NCBI GenBank assembly: GCA_029267445.1
Contig: JAJUIU010000005.1
Coordinates: 1 to 64,000, forward strand
DNA length: 64,000 bases
DNA from: Rhodospirillaceae bacterium
Lineage (GTDB): Bacteria > Pseudomonadota > Alphaproteobacteria > Azospirillales > Azospirillaceae
Reading direction: 5' to 3'
The position numbers were made by a program, and so were the translations under genes. Shown in pieces: positions 8,527 through 24,678 of the stretch (position 1 is the stretch's first letter; every line of letters starts with the position of its first letter). The notes below the pieces were generated by a model, which searched no databases, was not told the origin of the DNA, and worked only from the letters and a program-made list of their open reading frames with translations.

Positions 8527-8657
8527 TGTCCATCGCCTCTTTGGGGCTTTCGTGACGCTACACCCCGTGTCGGATCGTCGCAAGCAAGTTCGAGTGGCAA
8601 CCGGATCGATTCGCGAAATAACTTAGTAACCATGATCCCAGCAGGGGTATGGTCGAC

Positions 8658-8691
8658 TGTCAACCTAAATTTACGTCGCGGCGGATTGACA
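8658..8691. promoter_or_regulatory. Composite PpsR/CrtJ operator between aerR and bchF
   Basis: TGTCAACCTAAATTTACG on + (8658-8675) and TGTCAATCCGCCGCGACG on - (8691-8674) form two inverted TGT-N12-ACG sites overlapping at ACGT (8673-8676). This is the same 34-bp geometry as the ppsR operator. The right arm, TTGACA (8686-8691), is also the -35 hexamer of the bchF promoter, so bound PpsR would occlude RNA polymerase. Confidence 0.75.
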
Positions 8692-8714
8692 CTCACCGGG
8701 AAGGGGATTAGCTT
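8686..8714 (+). promoter_or_regulatory. Sigma70-type promoter of the bchF operon
   Basis: TTGACA (8686-8691), a 17-bp spacer and TAGCTT (8709-8714). Transcription would begin near 8721, giving a leader of about 85 nt before bchF. The -35 coincides with the right half of the composite PpsR operator. Confidence 0.6.
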
Positions 8715-8806
8715 TTCCTGACAGGTGCCGGGAGAGGGGGCGGAAGCCCTCGACCGAAATCCCCCCAGACAGGGGCGGAATCCAGGGCATCCGAGGGAGA
8801 AGCGCG

Positions 8807-10632
<1,826 letters not shown>

Positions 10633-10635
10633 CCC

Positions 10636-12241
10636 ATGCAGCTCACCGTGTGGACATACGAGGCGCCGCCCCATGTGGGGGCCATGCGGATCGCCACCGG
10701 CATGAAGGGGCTGCACTACGTGCTGCACGCCCCGCAGGGCGACACCTACGCCGACCTGCTGTTCACCATGATCGAGCGGCGCAGCGCCCGGCCGCCGGTG
10801 ACCTACACCACCTTCCAGGCCCGCGACCTGGGCGGCGACACGGCCGTGATGTTCAAGACGGCGGTGCAGGACGCCTACGAGCGGTTCAAGCCGCAGGCCA
10901 TGATCGTCGGCGCCTCCTGCACGGCGGAGCTGATCCAGGACGATCCGGGCGGGCTGGCCAAGGCGCTGGACCTGCCGATCCCGGTGGTGCCGCTGGAGCT
11001 GCCCAGCTACTCCAAGAAGGAGAACTGGGGGGCGGCTGAGACCTTCTTCCAGATCGTCCGCGCGCTCGCCGGCCCCTACGCCCCGCCGCCCGGCACGGTG
11101 CGCCCGGCCCGGCCCGAGGGCGTGCGCCCGAGCTGCAACCTGCTGGGCCCGACGGCGCTGGGCTTCCGGCACCGGGACGACATCGTCGAGATCACGCGCC
11201 TGCTGGACCGGATGGGCATCGACGTGAAGGTCGTGGCCCCGATGGGGTCCAGCCCGTCCGACATCGCCCGGCTGGGCGAGGCGGACTTCAACGTGGTGCT
11301 GTACCCGGAGGTGGCGCATTCGGCCGCAGCCTGGCTGCAGCGCACCTTCCGCCAGCCCTTCACCCGCACCGTTCCCATCGGCGTGGGTGCTACCCGCGAC
11401 TTCATCGCCGAGGTGGCCGAGATGGCCGGGGTGGACGCGACGGCCATCCTGGAGGCGCCGAACTCCCGGCTGCCCTGGTACTCCGCGTCGGTGGACTCGA
11501 CCTACCTGACGGGCAAGCGGGTCTTCATCTTCGGGGACGCCACCCACGCCATCGCCGCCGCCCGTGTGGCGTCGGAGGAGATGGGGTTCACGGTGGTGGG
11601 CCTGGGCACCTACGGGCGCGAGTTCGCCCGCGACGTGCGGGAGGCGGCGAAACTCTACGGCGTCGAGGCGCTGATCACAGACGATTACCTGGAGGTGGAG
11701 GCGAAGGTCGCCGAGCTGCAGCCCGAGCTGGTGCTGGGCACGCAGATGGAGCGGCACATCGCCAAGCGGTTGGGCATCGCCTGCGCCGTCATCTCCGCCC
11801 CCGTGCATGTGCAGGACTTCCCGGCCCGCTACTCCCCCGTGATGGGGTTCGAGGGGGCGAACGTCCTGTTCGACACCTGGGTGCATCCCCTGGTCATGGG
11901 GCTGGAGGAGCATCTGCTCGCCATGTTCCGCGACGACTTCGAGTTCCAGGACGCGGCGGGTCCGTCGCACCTGGGCCATGGCGCCGCGCCGACCGCGGCG
12001 AAGGCCGCGCCGATCGCGGTCACGGTGCCGGAGCAGGTCCCTGCGGCGACCGCCAAGGCGGTCGACACGCGCCCGACCGCGTCGGCCACGCCGCCGCAGC
12101 CGGAGGGCACGACCTGGACGCCCGAGGCCGAGAAGGAACTCCAGAAGATCCCGTTCTTCGTGCGCGGCAAGGCCCGCCGCAACACCGAACGCTTCGCCGC
12201 CGAACACGGTGTCGCGCTCATCACCGTCGAGACGTTGTACG

Positions 12242-12267
<26 letters not shown>
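10636..12267 (+). CDS. bchB: Light-independent protochlorophyllide reductase subunit B
   Basis: 543 residues, partner of BchN. The N-terminus [20 protein letters not shown] and motifs [16 protein letters not shown] (cluster Cys), [17 protein letters not shown] and [24 protein letters not shown] are typical. An Ala/Pro/Thr-rich linker of about 45 residues ([18 protein letters not shown] onward) joins the core to a small C-terminal domain, [20 protein letters not shown], which in the family contributes to substrate binding. Its last 26 bp overlap the start of bchH, so translation is probably coupled. Confidence 0.96.
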
Positions 12268-16904
<4,637 letters not shown>

Positions 16905-16905
<1 letters not shown>

Positions 16906-17606
16906 TGGAAACCGCAACCTACATCCGCCGCCGCGGGCAGCTGGAGACGTATTTCGACCGGACGGCGGTCGAGGCGTGGTCCCGGCTGACCTCCGACGCG
17001 CCGGTGAGCAGGATCCGCGCGACGGTGCGCGCCGGCCGCGACCGCATGCGGGCGACCCTGCTGTCCTGGCTGCCGGCCGACCTGACCGGCAGGCGCCTGC
17101 TGGACGCGGGCTGCGGCACCGGCATGCTGTCGGTGGAGGCGGCGCGCCGTGGCGCGCAGGTGACCGCCATCGACATCTCCCCCACGCTGGTCGGGCTGGC
17201 CGGCGAGCGGCTGCCGCACGACATCGGCGCCGGGCACATCGACTTCCGCGTCGGCGACATGCTGTCCCCCGACCTGGGGCGCTTCGACCACGTGGTCAGC
17301 ATGGACAGCCTGATCCACTACAAGGCGGAGGACATCGTCGCCGCCCTGTCCGGCCTCGCCAAGCGCACCGGCGGATCGATCGTCTTCACCTTCGCCCCGC
17401 GCACGCCGGCCCTGACCGTCATGCACGCCGTGGGCAAGCTGTTCCCGCGCGGCGACCGCGCCCCGGCGATCGAGCCGGTGGGCGAGGCCACCCTGCGCCG
17501 GCTGTTCGCCGCCGATCCGGTGCTGCGCCGCTGGCGCGTCGGCCGGACGGAGCGGATCGTCAGCGGCTTCTACACCTCCCAGGCCATGGAGCTGGTGCCG
17601 GCATGA
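16905..17606 (+). CDS. bchM: Magnesium-protoporphyrin IX O-methyltransferase
   Basis: 233-residue SAM-dependent enzyme that methylates the C13 propionate of Mg-protoporphyrin IX, the step after chelation and before ring-E cyclisation by AcsF. The SAM-binding motif is LLDAGCGTGMLSVEAARRGAQV near residue 60, followed by VTAIDIS and FDHVVSMDSLIHY. The N-terminus YIRRRGQLETYFDRTAVEAWSRL is characteristic of BchM. The ATG shares a base with the bchL stop (TGATG) and the stop overlaps lhaA. Confidence 0.96.
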
Positions 17607-19039
17607 CGCAGCGGCCGAAATCAGTCGCCGAGGCCTGGGGCCGGGTCAGCCCGCGCTTCCTGCCGTTCGCCGACGCGGCGACGCCGGAGCTGCCGCTGGG
17701 GCGGCTGCTGCGGCTGGCGCTGTTCCAGGTTTCGGTCGGCATGGCGATGGTGCTGCTGAGCGGCACGCTGAACCGCGTGATGATCGTGGAGCTGGGTGTG
17801 GCCACCTGGCTGGTGGCGCTGATGGTGTCGCTGCCGCTGGTCTTCGCGCCGTTCCGGGCGCTGGTCGGCTTCAAGTCGGACATGCACAAGTCGGTCCTGG
17901 GCTGGAAGCGGGTGCCCTACATCTGGTTCGGGACGCTGCTGCAGTTCGGCGGCTTCGCCATCATGCCCTTCGCCCTGCTGATCCTGTCGGGCGACACGAC
18001 GGGCCCGCACTGGGTCGGCCATGTCAGCGCCGCCCTGGCCTTCCTGCTGGTCGGCGCCGGGCTGCACACGACGCAGACGGCGGGTCTGGCGCTGGCCAGC
18101 GATCTGGCGCCGGAGGCGGCGCGGCCGCGCGTGGTGGCGCTGCTCTACGTCATGCTGCTGGTCGGCATGGTGGCGAGCTCGCTGTTCTTCGGCTGGCTGC
18201 TGGACAATTTCAGCCAGCTCCGCCTGATCCAAGTGGTGCAGGGGGCGGCCGTCATCACCCTGGTCCTGAACGTGATCGCGCTCTGGAAGCAGGAGGCGCG
18301 CAACCCGGCCGCGACCCGGCCCGACCGCGAGCGCCCCGCCTTCCGCGAGACGTGGCGCCAGTTCAAGGAGCAGGGCCGCACCATCCGCGTGCTCGTCGTG
18401 GTCGGCCTGGGCACTGCGGCCTTCAGCATGCAGGACATCCTGCTGGAACCCTATGGCGGGCAGATCCTGAAGCTCAGCGTGTCGCAGACGACGCTGCTGA
18501 CGGCGATGCTGGCGGGCGGGACCCTGGCGGGCTTCGCGCTGGCCGCCCGGCAGCTCGCGCGCGGGACCGACCCCTACCGGCTGGCCGCCCTCGGCGCCGT
18601 GGTGGGGCTGCCGGCCTTCTCCGCTGTGATCTTCGCCGACCCCCTGGGCTCGGCCATCCTGTTCCGCATCGGCACGACGCTGATCGGCTTCGGCGGCGGG
18701 CTGTTCGCCGTCGGCATGCTGACGGCCGTCATGGCGCTCGCCCGGTCCGGGCAGGGCGGGCTGGCGCTGGGCGCCTGGGGTGCCGTGCAGGCCACCTCGG
18801 CCGGTGTCGCCATCGCGCTCGGCGGCGCCCTCAGGGACTTCTTCTCAGGGCTCGCCGAGGCGGGCGCGCTCGGGCCGGCGCTGACCGGCCCGTCCGTCGG
18901 CTACGGCATCGTCTACCACCTCGAAATCGCTCTTCTGTTCGCAACCCTGGTCGCGATCGGACCTCTGGTACGCCCATCCGTGGGCGAGGGCCGCTCGCAA
19001 TCATCGTCCCGGTTCGGTCTGGCCGAATTCCCCGGCTGA
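17603..19039 (+). CDS. lhaA: LhaA/PucC-family LH1 assembly transporter-like protein
   Basis: 478-residue integral membrane protein of the BCD/PucC branch of the major facilitator superfamily, with about 12 predicted helices. Diagnostic segments are SGTLNRVMIVELGVATWLVA, FKSDMHKSVLGWKRVPYIWFG, HTTQTAGLALASDLAPEAARP and FSMQDILLEPYGGQILKLS. In Rhodobacter the homologue (ORF G115) is needed for efficient LH1 assembly, probably by delivering bacteriochlorophyll. It sits directly before puhA as usual. A paralogue (orf428) lies at 51988-53346. Confidence 0.93.
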   Translation: MTQRPKSVAEAWGRVSPRFLPFADAATPELPLGRLLRLALFQVSVGMAMVLLSGTLNRVMIVELGVATWLVALMVSLPLVFAPFRALVGFKSDMHKSVLGWKRVPYIWFGTLLQFGGFAIMPFALLILSGDTTGPHWVGHVSAALAFLLVGAGLHTTQTAGLALASDLAPEAARPRVVALLYVMLLVGMVASSLFFGWLLDNFSQLRLIQVVQGAAVITLVLNVIALWKQEARNPAATRPDRERPAFRETWRQFKEQGRTIRVLVVVGLGTAAFSMQDILLEPYGGQILKLSVSQTTLLTAMLAGGTLAGFALAARQLARGTDPYRLAALGAVVGLPAFSAVIFADPLGSAILFRIGTTLIGFGGGLFAVGMLTAVMALARSGQGGLALGAWGAVQATSAGVAIALGGALRDFFSGLAEAGALGPALTGPSVGYGIVYHLEIALLFATLVAIGPLVRPSVGEGRSQSSSRFGLAEFPG

Positions 19040-19063
19040 ACCGGCTTTCCTGCGGAGGTCATC

Positions 19064-19843
19064 ATGGGTACCGGCGCCATCACTGAGTACATCGACGTCG
19101 CCCAAGTCGCCCTGTACATCTTCTGGCTCTTCTTCGCGGCGCTGATCATCTACCTGCTGCGCGAGAACAAGCGCGAGGGCTATCCCCTGGTGTCGGAGGA
19201 CCGCAAGGACGGCCGCGTCGTCGTCCAGGGCTTCCCCGAGATGCCGGCGCCCAAGGTGTTCCTGAACCGGGACAACACCACCTACCAGGCGCCGCCGGGC
19301 AACATCGACAACCGGCCGATCGCCGCCGTGCCCGCCGCCAAGTTCCCCGGAGCGCCACTAGTGCCGACCGGCAATCCGATGATCGACGGCATCGGCACCG
19401 CCTCCTACGCCATGCGCCAGGACGTGCCGGACCTGACGGCCGAGGACCAGCCGCGCATCGTCCCGATCCGGGTGGCGTCCGACCACCATGTCGATCCCCG
19501 CGATCCGAACCCGATCGGCATGCCGGTCTACGGGGCGGACAAGAAGCTGGCGGGCACCGTGACGGACCTCTGGATCGACCGTTCCGAGCCGGGCGTGCGC
19601 TATCTGGAGGTGGCGCTCGAAGGCGGCGGCGGCAAGACGGTGCTGCTGCCCATCGGCTTCGCCGTGGTCAGCCGCGACAAGCGCATGGTGCGCACCGGCG
19701 CCGTCCTGGCCAGCCAGTTCGCGACCGTCCCGGCGCTGAAGAACCCGGACCTCGTGACCAAGCTGGAGGAGGATATGATCACCGGCTACTTCGCCGGCGG
19801 CTACCTCTACGCCACGCCCGACCGTTCGGAGCCGCTGCTATGA
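19064..19843 (+). CDS. puhA: Photosynthetic reaction centre H subunit
   Basis: 259 residues. One N-terminal transmembrane helix (IDVAQVALYIFWLFFAALIIYLLREN, about residues 8-32) anchors a cytoplasmic beta-rich PRC-barrel domain that caps the L-M core and influences proton uptake to QB. Family segments seen include REGYPLVSED, KVFLNRDNTTYQAPPG, RIVPIRVASDHHVDPRDPNPIGMPV and GKTVLLPIGFAVV. The length is normal. It lies 24 bp after lhaA with a GGAGG ribosome site. The stop overlaps puhB. Confidence 0.97.
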   Translation: MGTGAITEYIDVAQVALYIFWLFFAALIIYLLRENKREGYPLVSEDRKDGRVVVQGFPEMPAPKVFLNRDNTTYQAPPGNIDNRPIAAVPAAKFPGAPLVPTGNPMIDGIGTASYAMRQDVPDLTAEDQPRIVPIRVASDHHVDPRDPNPIGMPVYGADKKLAGTVTDLWIDRSEPGVRYLEVALEGGGGKTVLLPIGFAVVSRDKRMVRTGAVLASQFATVPALKNPDLVTKLEEDMITGYFAGGYLYATPDRSEPLL

Positions 19844-20529
19844 TGGAGCACGAGTTCGAGCCCGTCCTCGGGCTGCCCGAACCCCTGCCGAAGGGCGAGC
19901 GGATCCTCTGGCAGGGCCGGCCCGACTGGAAGGCGCTGGCGCTGCGCGCCTACCATGTGCGCGCCGTCGCCATCTACTTCGCCCTGCTGATGGTCTGGCG
20001 GCTGTGGGTCGCGGTGGAGGAGGGCGCAACGCTCGCCGAGACCGGCGCGGCCCTGATGCCCCTCGCGATCCTGGGCATCGGCGCGCTGACGATCCTGACG
20101 CTGCTGGCGTGGCTGTGCGCCCGCGCGGCCATGTTCACGGTCACCAGCAAGCGCGTGGTGATCCGCTGCGGCGTGGCACTGCCGATGGCGATCAACGTGC
20201 CGTTCGGCAAGATCGGGTCCGCCGGCATGAAGGTGCACAGGGACGGCACGGGCGACCTGCCCGTCGCGGTCCAGCCGGACCACCGGGTCTCCTACATCCT
20301 GCTGTGGCCGTTCGTGCGGCCCTGGCGGCTGGGCAACCCGGAGCCGATGCTGCGGGCCGTGCCGGACGCCGCCCGGGTGGGTGAGATCCTGGGTGCCGCA
20401 CTGAAGGCGGCCAACGGACAGGCCGAGGCGATGCCGGTCGCGGCCATGGCCGAGCCGGTCGCCGCCAAGCCGTCCGCCCCGGCCCGCGCCCCGCAACTGG
20501 CGCCAGCGATGGGGAGTGCGCGGGCATGA
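19840..20529 (+). CDS. puhB: Photosynthetic complex assembly protein PuhB
   Basis: 229-residue membrane protein required for normal reaction-centre assembly in Rhodobacter. It starts with the diagnostic FEPVLGLPEPLPKGERILWQGRPDW, has three hydrophobic helices (AVAIYFALLMVWRLWVAV, LMPLAILGIGALTILTLLAWLCARAAMF, VSYILLWPFVRPWRLG) and a PH-like region TSKRVVIRCGVALPMAINVPF. The start may be ATG 19840 or the adjacent ATG 19843. The Ala-rich tail is longer than in Rhodobacter. Coupled to puhA and puhC by overlapping codons. Confidence 0.94.
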   Translation: MMEHEFEPVLGLPEPLPKGERILWQGRPDWKALALRAYHVRAVAIYFALLMVWRLWVAVEEGATLAETGAALMPLAILGIGALTILTLLAWLCARAAMFTVTSKRVVIRCGVALPMAINVPFGKIGSAGMKVHRDGTGDLPVAVQPDHRVSYILLWPFVRPWRLGNPEPMLRAVPDAARVGEILGAALKAANGQAEAMPVAAMAEPVAAKPSAPARAPQLAPAMGSARA

Positions 20530-20978
20530 CGACGTCCACCGTGGACCGGTCGATCCCAAAGGGCGCCGCGATCGGCGCGGTGGCCCTCGTCCTGTTCGCC
20601 ATCGCGGGGTTCAGCACCCTGTCGGTGGAGCGCTACGCCGAACTTCCGCCGACGGAGGTCCTGGATCGGCAGGTCCTCCGCTTCGCGGACAGGCCGGACG
20701 GCTCCGTGGCCGTGATGCGGGCCGGGGACGGCGCGCTGATCCACACCGTCCCGCCGGGCGGCGACGGCTTCATCCGGGGCACCATGCGTGGCCTCAACCG
20801 CGATCGCATGATGCGGGAGATCGCGCCGGAGACGCCGTTCGAGCTGACCCGGTTCGCGGACGGCCGCTTCGAGCTGCACGATCCGGCCACCGGCCGGAAG
20901 ATCGACCTCCGCGCCTTCGGCGCCACCAACACCGCCGCCTTCGAACGGCTGCTCAACCCCGGGGAGACGCGTCAATGA
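20526..20978 (+). CDS. puhC: Photosynthetic complex assembly protein PuhC
   Basis: 150 residues with one N-terminal membrane helix (GAAIGAVALVLFAIAGFSTLSV, about 12-34) and a soluble domain containing RQVLRFADRPDGSVAVM and GEGFIRG-like GDGFIRGTMRGLNRDRM. In Rhodobacter capsulatus PuhC (orf162b) is needed for reorganisation and assembly of the core complex. Position between puhB and acsF and the fold agree. ATGA overlaps on both sides. Confidence 0.92.
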   Translation: MTTSTVDRSIPKGAAIGAVALVLFAIAGFSTLSVERYAELPPTEVLDRQVLRFADRPDGSVAVMRAGDGALIHTVPPGGDGFIRGTMRGLNRDRMMREIAPETPFELTRFADGRFELHDPATGRKIDLRAFGATNTAAFERLLNPGETRQ

Positions 20979-21310
20979 TCGGGCAACTCGCCAGATCCTC
21001 GCTCGGTCCGGCCACCGAGGGCATCGTGGCCGCCCCGCCGGGCGCCACCGTGCCCTGCACGGTGGAGATCGAGAACACTTCCGACAGCCTGCACGCCCAT
21101 GTCGACCTCGAGGGTGTCGAGGTGGGGCCGGGCGACACCGTCATCGTGTACGGCGCCCCGACCCATGTGCCCTTCGGCCACAAGGGCGTCTACCACTGCC
21201 GCGCCGCAGTCGGCCGCGCCGGGCCCGTCGGCCGCGCCTGGACGCGGATGACGGCCTATCTCGGCCTGACCGAACTCTATGAAGTCAGCTTTTCTGGTGG
21301 GAGGATCTGA
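20975..21310 (+). CDS. Uncharacterised PGC protein between puhC and acsF
   Basis: 111 residues, ATG overlapping the puhC stop and TGA sharing a base with the acsF ATG, so it is almost certainly translated within the operon. No signal peptide or membrane helix is seen. The middle is beta-rich ([33 protein letters not shown]) and resembles a small Ig/cupredoxin-like or hydrogenase-accessory-type sandwich; there are two Cys and several His (residues about 28, 40-42, 64, 70-74). I do not recognise a named family. Its position suggests a role with AcsF or core assembly. Confidence 0.75.
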   Translation: MIGQLARSSLGPATEGIVAAPPGATVPCTVEIENTSDSLHAHVDLEGVEVGPGDTVIVYGAPTHVPFGHKGVYHCRAAVGRAGPVGRAWTRMTAYLGLTELYEVSFSGGRI

Positions 21311-22374
21311 TGATCGCGATGGAAGGGGGTGCCGCCCCCAACATGACCACGCGGAAGGCGCAGACGGACACGCTGCTCAGCCCCCGCTTCTACACGACCG
21401 ACTACGACGCGCTGGACCGGCTGGACGTCAGCGCCGTGCGCGCCGAGTGGGACGCGATCATGAACGAGCTGCGGCGGGACGATAACCGGCAGCACTTCAA
21501 GCGGACGGAGGACTTCGAGAACACCCTCGACAGACTGCCGGCCGACCTGAAGAAGGAGTTCATCGACTTCCTGGTGAGCTCGCTCACGGCCGAGTTCTCC
21601 GGCTGCGTGCTCTACGCCGAGGCCAAGAAGCGGGTGAAGAACCCGGACATCCGCGACCTGTTCGCCTTCATGGCCCGCGACGAGTCCCGCCATGCCGGCT
21701 TCATCAACGAGACGCTGAAGGATTTCGACATCGGCGTCGACATGGGCTTCCTGACGAAGGCGAAGAAGTACACCTACTTCAAGCCCAAGTTCATCTTCTA
21801 CGCCACGTACCTGTCGGAGAAGATCGGCTACGCCCGCTACATCACCATCTACCGGCACCTGGAGCGGAATCCGGACAAGCGGTTCCACCCGATCTTCAAG
21901 TGGTTCGAGCAGTGGTGCAACGACGAGTTCCGCCACGGCGAGGCCTTCGCCCTGCTGATGCGGGCCGATCCGAAGCTGCTGAGCGGCTTCAACAAGGTGT
22001 GGATCAAGTTCTTCCAGCTGGCCGTGTTCGCCACGATGTTCGTGCGCGACCACCAGCGGCCGGCCTTCCACGCCGCCCTGGGCGTCGATCCGACCGATTA
22101 CGACATGACGGTGTTCCGGATCACGACCGAGATCGTGAAGCAGGTCTTCCCGGTCACGCTCGACATCGAGAACCCGGCCTTCCTGGAGGGGCTGAACCGC
22201 ATGTCCCGGATCGCCGACGACATGGCGGCGGCGAAGGCCCGCGGCGGCATCGGCGGCCGGATCAGCCAGGCGCTGCTGTCGGTCTCGGCCGCGACGAACT
22301 TCATCAAGCTGATGGTGATGCCGTCGAAGCCGAACGAGCTGCCCCGCCAGATCCGGCTGTCCCCGGCCTGGTAG
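21310..22374 (+). CDS. acsF: Aerobic Mg-protoporphyrin IX monomethyl ester (oxidative) cyclase
   Basis: 354-residue non-haem diiron enzyme that uses O2 to form isocyclic ring E. Diiron ligands are visible as two ExxH motifs: [12 protein letters not shown] near residue 120 and [20 protein letters not shown] near residue 210, with upstream Glu in [18 protein letters not shown]. The C-terminus ([21 protein letters not shown]) is also typical. Its presence, with no bchE in the window, means bacteriochlorophyll can be made with oxygen. The ATG shares a base with the preceding stop. Confidence 0.96.
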   Translation: MIAMEGGAAPNMTTRKAQTDTLLSPRFYTTDYDALDRLDVSAVRAEWDAIMNELRRDDNRQHFKRTEDFENTLDRLPADLKKEFIDFLVSSLTAEFSGCVLYAEAKKRVKNPDIRDLFAFMARDESRHAGFINETLKDFDIGVDMGFLTKAKKYTYFKPKFIFYATYLSEKIGYARYITIYRHLERNPDKRFHPIFKWFEQWCNDEFRHGEAFALLMRADPKLLSGFNKVWIKFFQLAVFATMFVRDHQRPAFHAALGVDPTDYDMTVFRITTEIVKQVFPVTLDIENPAFLEGLNRMSRIADDMAAAKARGGIGGRISQALLSVSAATNFIKLMVMPSKPNELPRQIRLSPAW

Positions 22375-22404
22375 GCGAAACGACGCGAGAGGGAGGAGCC
22401 GCCT

Positions 22405-23235
22405 GTGGCCGAGATCGCCCTTCCAGTGCTGTTCGCGCTGTTCGTCTGGTGGTTCAGCACCGGCGCGATCGCATGGCTGGACGGCCTGCCCCGCGCCACC
22501 TTCGGCTGGAGCCTTCTCGGCATCACCGTGGTCGGGATCGCGGCGCTGTACGGCATCGCCGCGACCGCCGGCGACACCTCGGTCGCCGGCGCCTACTGCG
22601 CCTTCACCTGCGCCCTGCTGGTCTGGGGCTGGCACGAGGCCAGCTTCCTGTTCGGCATCGTGACGGGGCCCCGGCGCGGTCCGCTGCCGGCGGGCGTGCG
22701 CGGCTTCAAGCGCTTCGGCATGGCCGTCGAGGTCATCGCCTGGCATGAGCTGGCGATCGCCGCCACGGCCGTGATCATCGCGGCGCTGACCTGGGGCGGG
22801 GAGAACCAGATCGCGCTCTGGACCTTCCTGCTGCTCTGGGCGATGCGCGTCAGCGCCAAGCTGAACGTGTTCCTGGGTGTCAGGAACCTGAGCGAGGAGT
22901 TCCTGCCCGAACACCTGCGCTACCTCGTGACATATCTCCGGCGCCGGCCGATCAACCTGCTGTTCCCCGTCTCCGTGACGGGCTGCACGATCACGGCCGC
23001 GCTGTTCGTGGCGGCGGCCCTGGACCCGGCGACGCCGCCGGGACTGGTCGCCGGCCACATGCTGCTCGGCGCCATGACGGCGCTCGCCCTGTTGGAGCAC
23101 TGGCTGATGGTGCTGCCCATCTCGCCGTCGGCCCTCTGGGGCTGGGCGCTGGGCGGCCGCACCGCACCGCCGGCGACGACGAAACCGGACGCCCCCCGGC
23201 CGGGGCCGGACGCGTCCGTACGGGAGGCCGCATGA
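22405..23235 (+). CDS. puhE: PuhE, putative photosynthetic complex assembly protein 2 (DUF3623)
   Basis: 276 residues with about seven membrane helices, GTG start preceded by GGGAGGAG. Family segments include [57 protein letters not shown] and [24 protein letters not shown]. In Rhodobacter capsulatus PuhE acts as a negative modulator of bacteriochlorophyll synthesis. It lies between acsF and hemA as expected. The C-terminal 25 residues are Pro/Ala-rich. Confidence 0.92.
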   Translation: MAEIALPVLFALFVWWFSTGAIAWLDGLPRATFGWSLLGITVVGIAALYGIAATAGDTSVAGAYCAFTCALLVWGWHEASFLFGIVTGPRRGPLPAGVRGFKRFGMAVEVIAWHELAIAATAVIIAALTWGGENQIALWTFLLLWAMRVSAKLNVFLGVRNLSEEFLPEHLRYLVTYLRRRPINLLFPVSVTGCTITAALFVAAALDPATPPGLVAGHMLLGAMTALALLEHWLMVLPISPSALWGWALGGRTAPPATTKPDAPRPGPDASVREAA

Positions 23236-23360
23236 CCAAGGAAAGGCGCCGCCCGTCGGAACACAGCATCTTGAATCCGGTCGGGGATGGTAGCCGGCCG
23301 GCATCCGCAACGGGGGGCGAGACCCCCCGGCATCGAACACACCACCCTCTGGAGGCGACC

Positions 23361-24584
23361 ATGAATTACGAGGCCTTCTTCCGCCAGCAGCTCGACGGGC
23401 TGCGCAATGAAGGCCGGTACCGCGTCTTCGCCGATCTCGAACGGCAGCGGGGTCGCTTCCCAAGAGCGACCTGGCACCGCGACGGGCGGACCCAGGAGGT
23501 GACGGTCTGGTGTTCCAACGACTATCTCGGCATGGGGCAGAACCCGGTGGTCCTGAAGGCCATGCATGAGGCCCTGGACAAGTGCGGCGCCGGTGCCGGC
23601 GGCACGCGCAACATCTCCGGCACCAACCACTATCACGTCCTGCTCGAGGACGAGCTGGCCGACCTCCACGGCAAGGAGGCCGCGCTGCTGTTCACCTCGG
23701 GCTACGTCTCGAACTGGGCGGCGCTGGGCACGCTGGCGAGCCGCATCCCCGGCTGCGTGGTGCTGTCGGACGAGGGCAACCACGCCTCCATGATCGAAGG
23801 CATCCGGCACAGCCGCGCCGAACGCCACATCTTCCGGCACAACGATCCGGAGGACCTGAACCGGAAGCTGTCCAGCCTGCCGCCGGGCACGCCGAAGCTG
23901 GTGGCCTTCGAGAGCGTGTATTCGATGGACGGCGACATCGCCCCCATCGCCGAGATCCTGGACGTGGCCGAGGCGCACGGGGCGATGACCTACCTCGACG
24001 AGGTGCACGCCGTCGGCCTTTATGGCGCGCGCGGCGGCGGCATCGCGGAGCGGGAGGGGGTGGCCCACCGGCTGACGGTGATCGAGGGCACGCTGGGCAA
24101 GGCGTTCGGCGTCGTCGGCGGCTATATCGCCGGCACGGCCGCGCTGTGCGACTTCGTCCGCAGCTTCGCCTCCGGCTTCATCTTCACCACGTCCCTGCCG
24201 CCGCATGTGGCCGCCGGTGCGGCCGCCAGCATCCGCTACCTGAAGGAAAGCCCGATGGAGCGGCAACGGCACCAGGAGCGGGTGGCCACGCTGCGCCGCA
24301 AGCTGGACATGGCCGGCATCCCGCACATGCGGAACCCCAGCCACATCGTGCCGGTGATGGTGGGCAACCCGGTGTGCTGCAAGCTGATCAGCGACCGGCT
24401 GCTGGAGCAGTACGGGATCTACGTCCAGCCGATCAACTACCCGACCGTTCCACGCAAGACGGAGCGTCTGCGCATCACCCCGTCGCCGCTGCACACGGAC
24501 GCGGACATCGACGGTCTGGTCGGCGCCCTGTCGGACATCTGGGGCGAGGTGGGGCTGCTGCGGACCTCCGCCGCCGTCGCCTGA
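23361..24584 (+). CDS. hemA: 5-aminolevulinate synthase
   Basis: 407-residue PLP enzyme condensing glycine and succinyl-CoA, the first step of tetrapyrrole synthesis by the C4 pathway. Motifs: [21 protein letters not shown] near residue 80, [28 protein letters not shown], and the PLP lysine in [17 protein letters not shown] near residue 250. The ATG at 23361 has GGAGG eight bases upstream. It is the last gene of the bchF-puh operon and is followed by a strong terminator. Whether a second hemA copy exists elsewhere cannot be seen. Confidence 0.95.
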   Translation: MNYEAFFRQQLDGLRNEGRYRVFADLERQRGRFPRATWHRDGRTQEVTVWCSNDYLGMGQNPVVLKAMHEALDKCGAGAGGTRNISGTNHYHVLLEDELADLHGKEAALLFTSGYVSNWAALGTLASRIPGCVVLSDEGNHASMIEGIRHSRAERHIFRHNDPEDLNRKLSSLPPGTPKLVAFESVYSMDGDIAPIAEILDVAEAHGAMTYLDEVHAVGLYGARGGGIAEREGVAHRLTVIEGTLGKAFGVVGGYIAGTAALCDFVRSFASGFIFTTSLPPHVAAGAAASIRYLKESPMERQRHQERVATLRRKLDMAGIPHMRNPSHIVPVMVGNPVCCKLISDRLLEQYGIYVQPINYPTVPRKTERLRITPSPLHTDADIDGLVGALSDIWGEVGLLRTSAAVA

Positions 24585-24624
24585 GCTGGTTCCAGCACGG
24601 GCCGGCGACACCGCCCTTCATGCA

Positions 24625-24655
24625 AAAGGCCCGCCGGAGCGACCGGCGGGCCTTT
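24625..24655. terminator. Bidirectional terminator between hemA and the cytochrome c2 gene
   Basis: 13-bp perfect stem AAAGGCCCGCCGG / CCGGCGGGCCTTT with a 5-nt loop AGCGA. It has A-rich sequence on one side and T on the other and lies between the convergent hemA and cycA genes. Confidence 0.85.
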
Positions 24656-24678
24656 GGCGTTCCGGCGCGACGGCCGAC

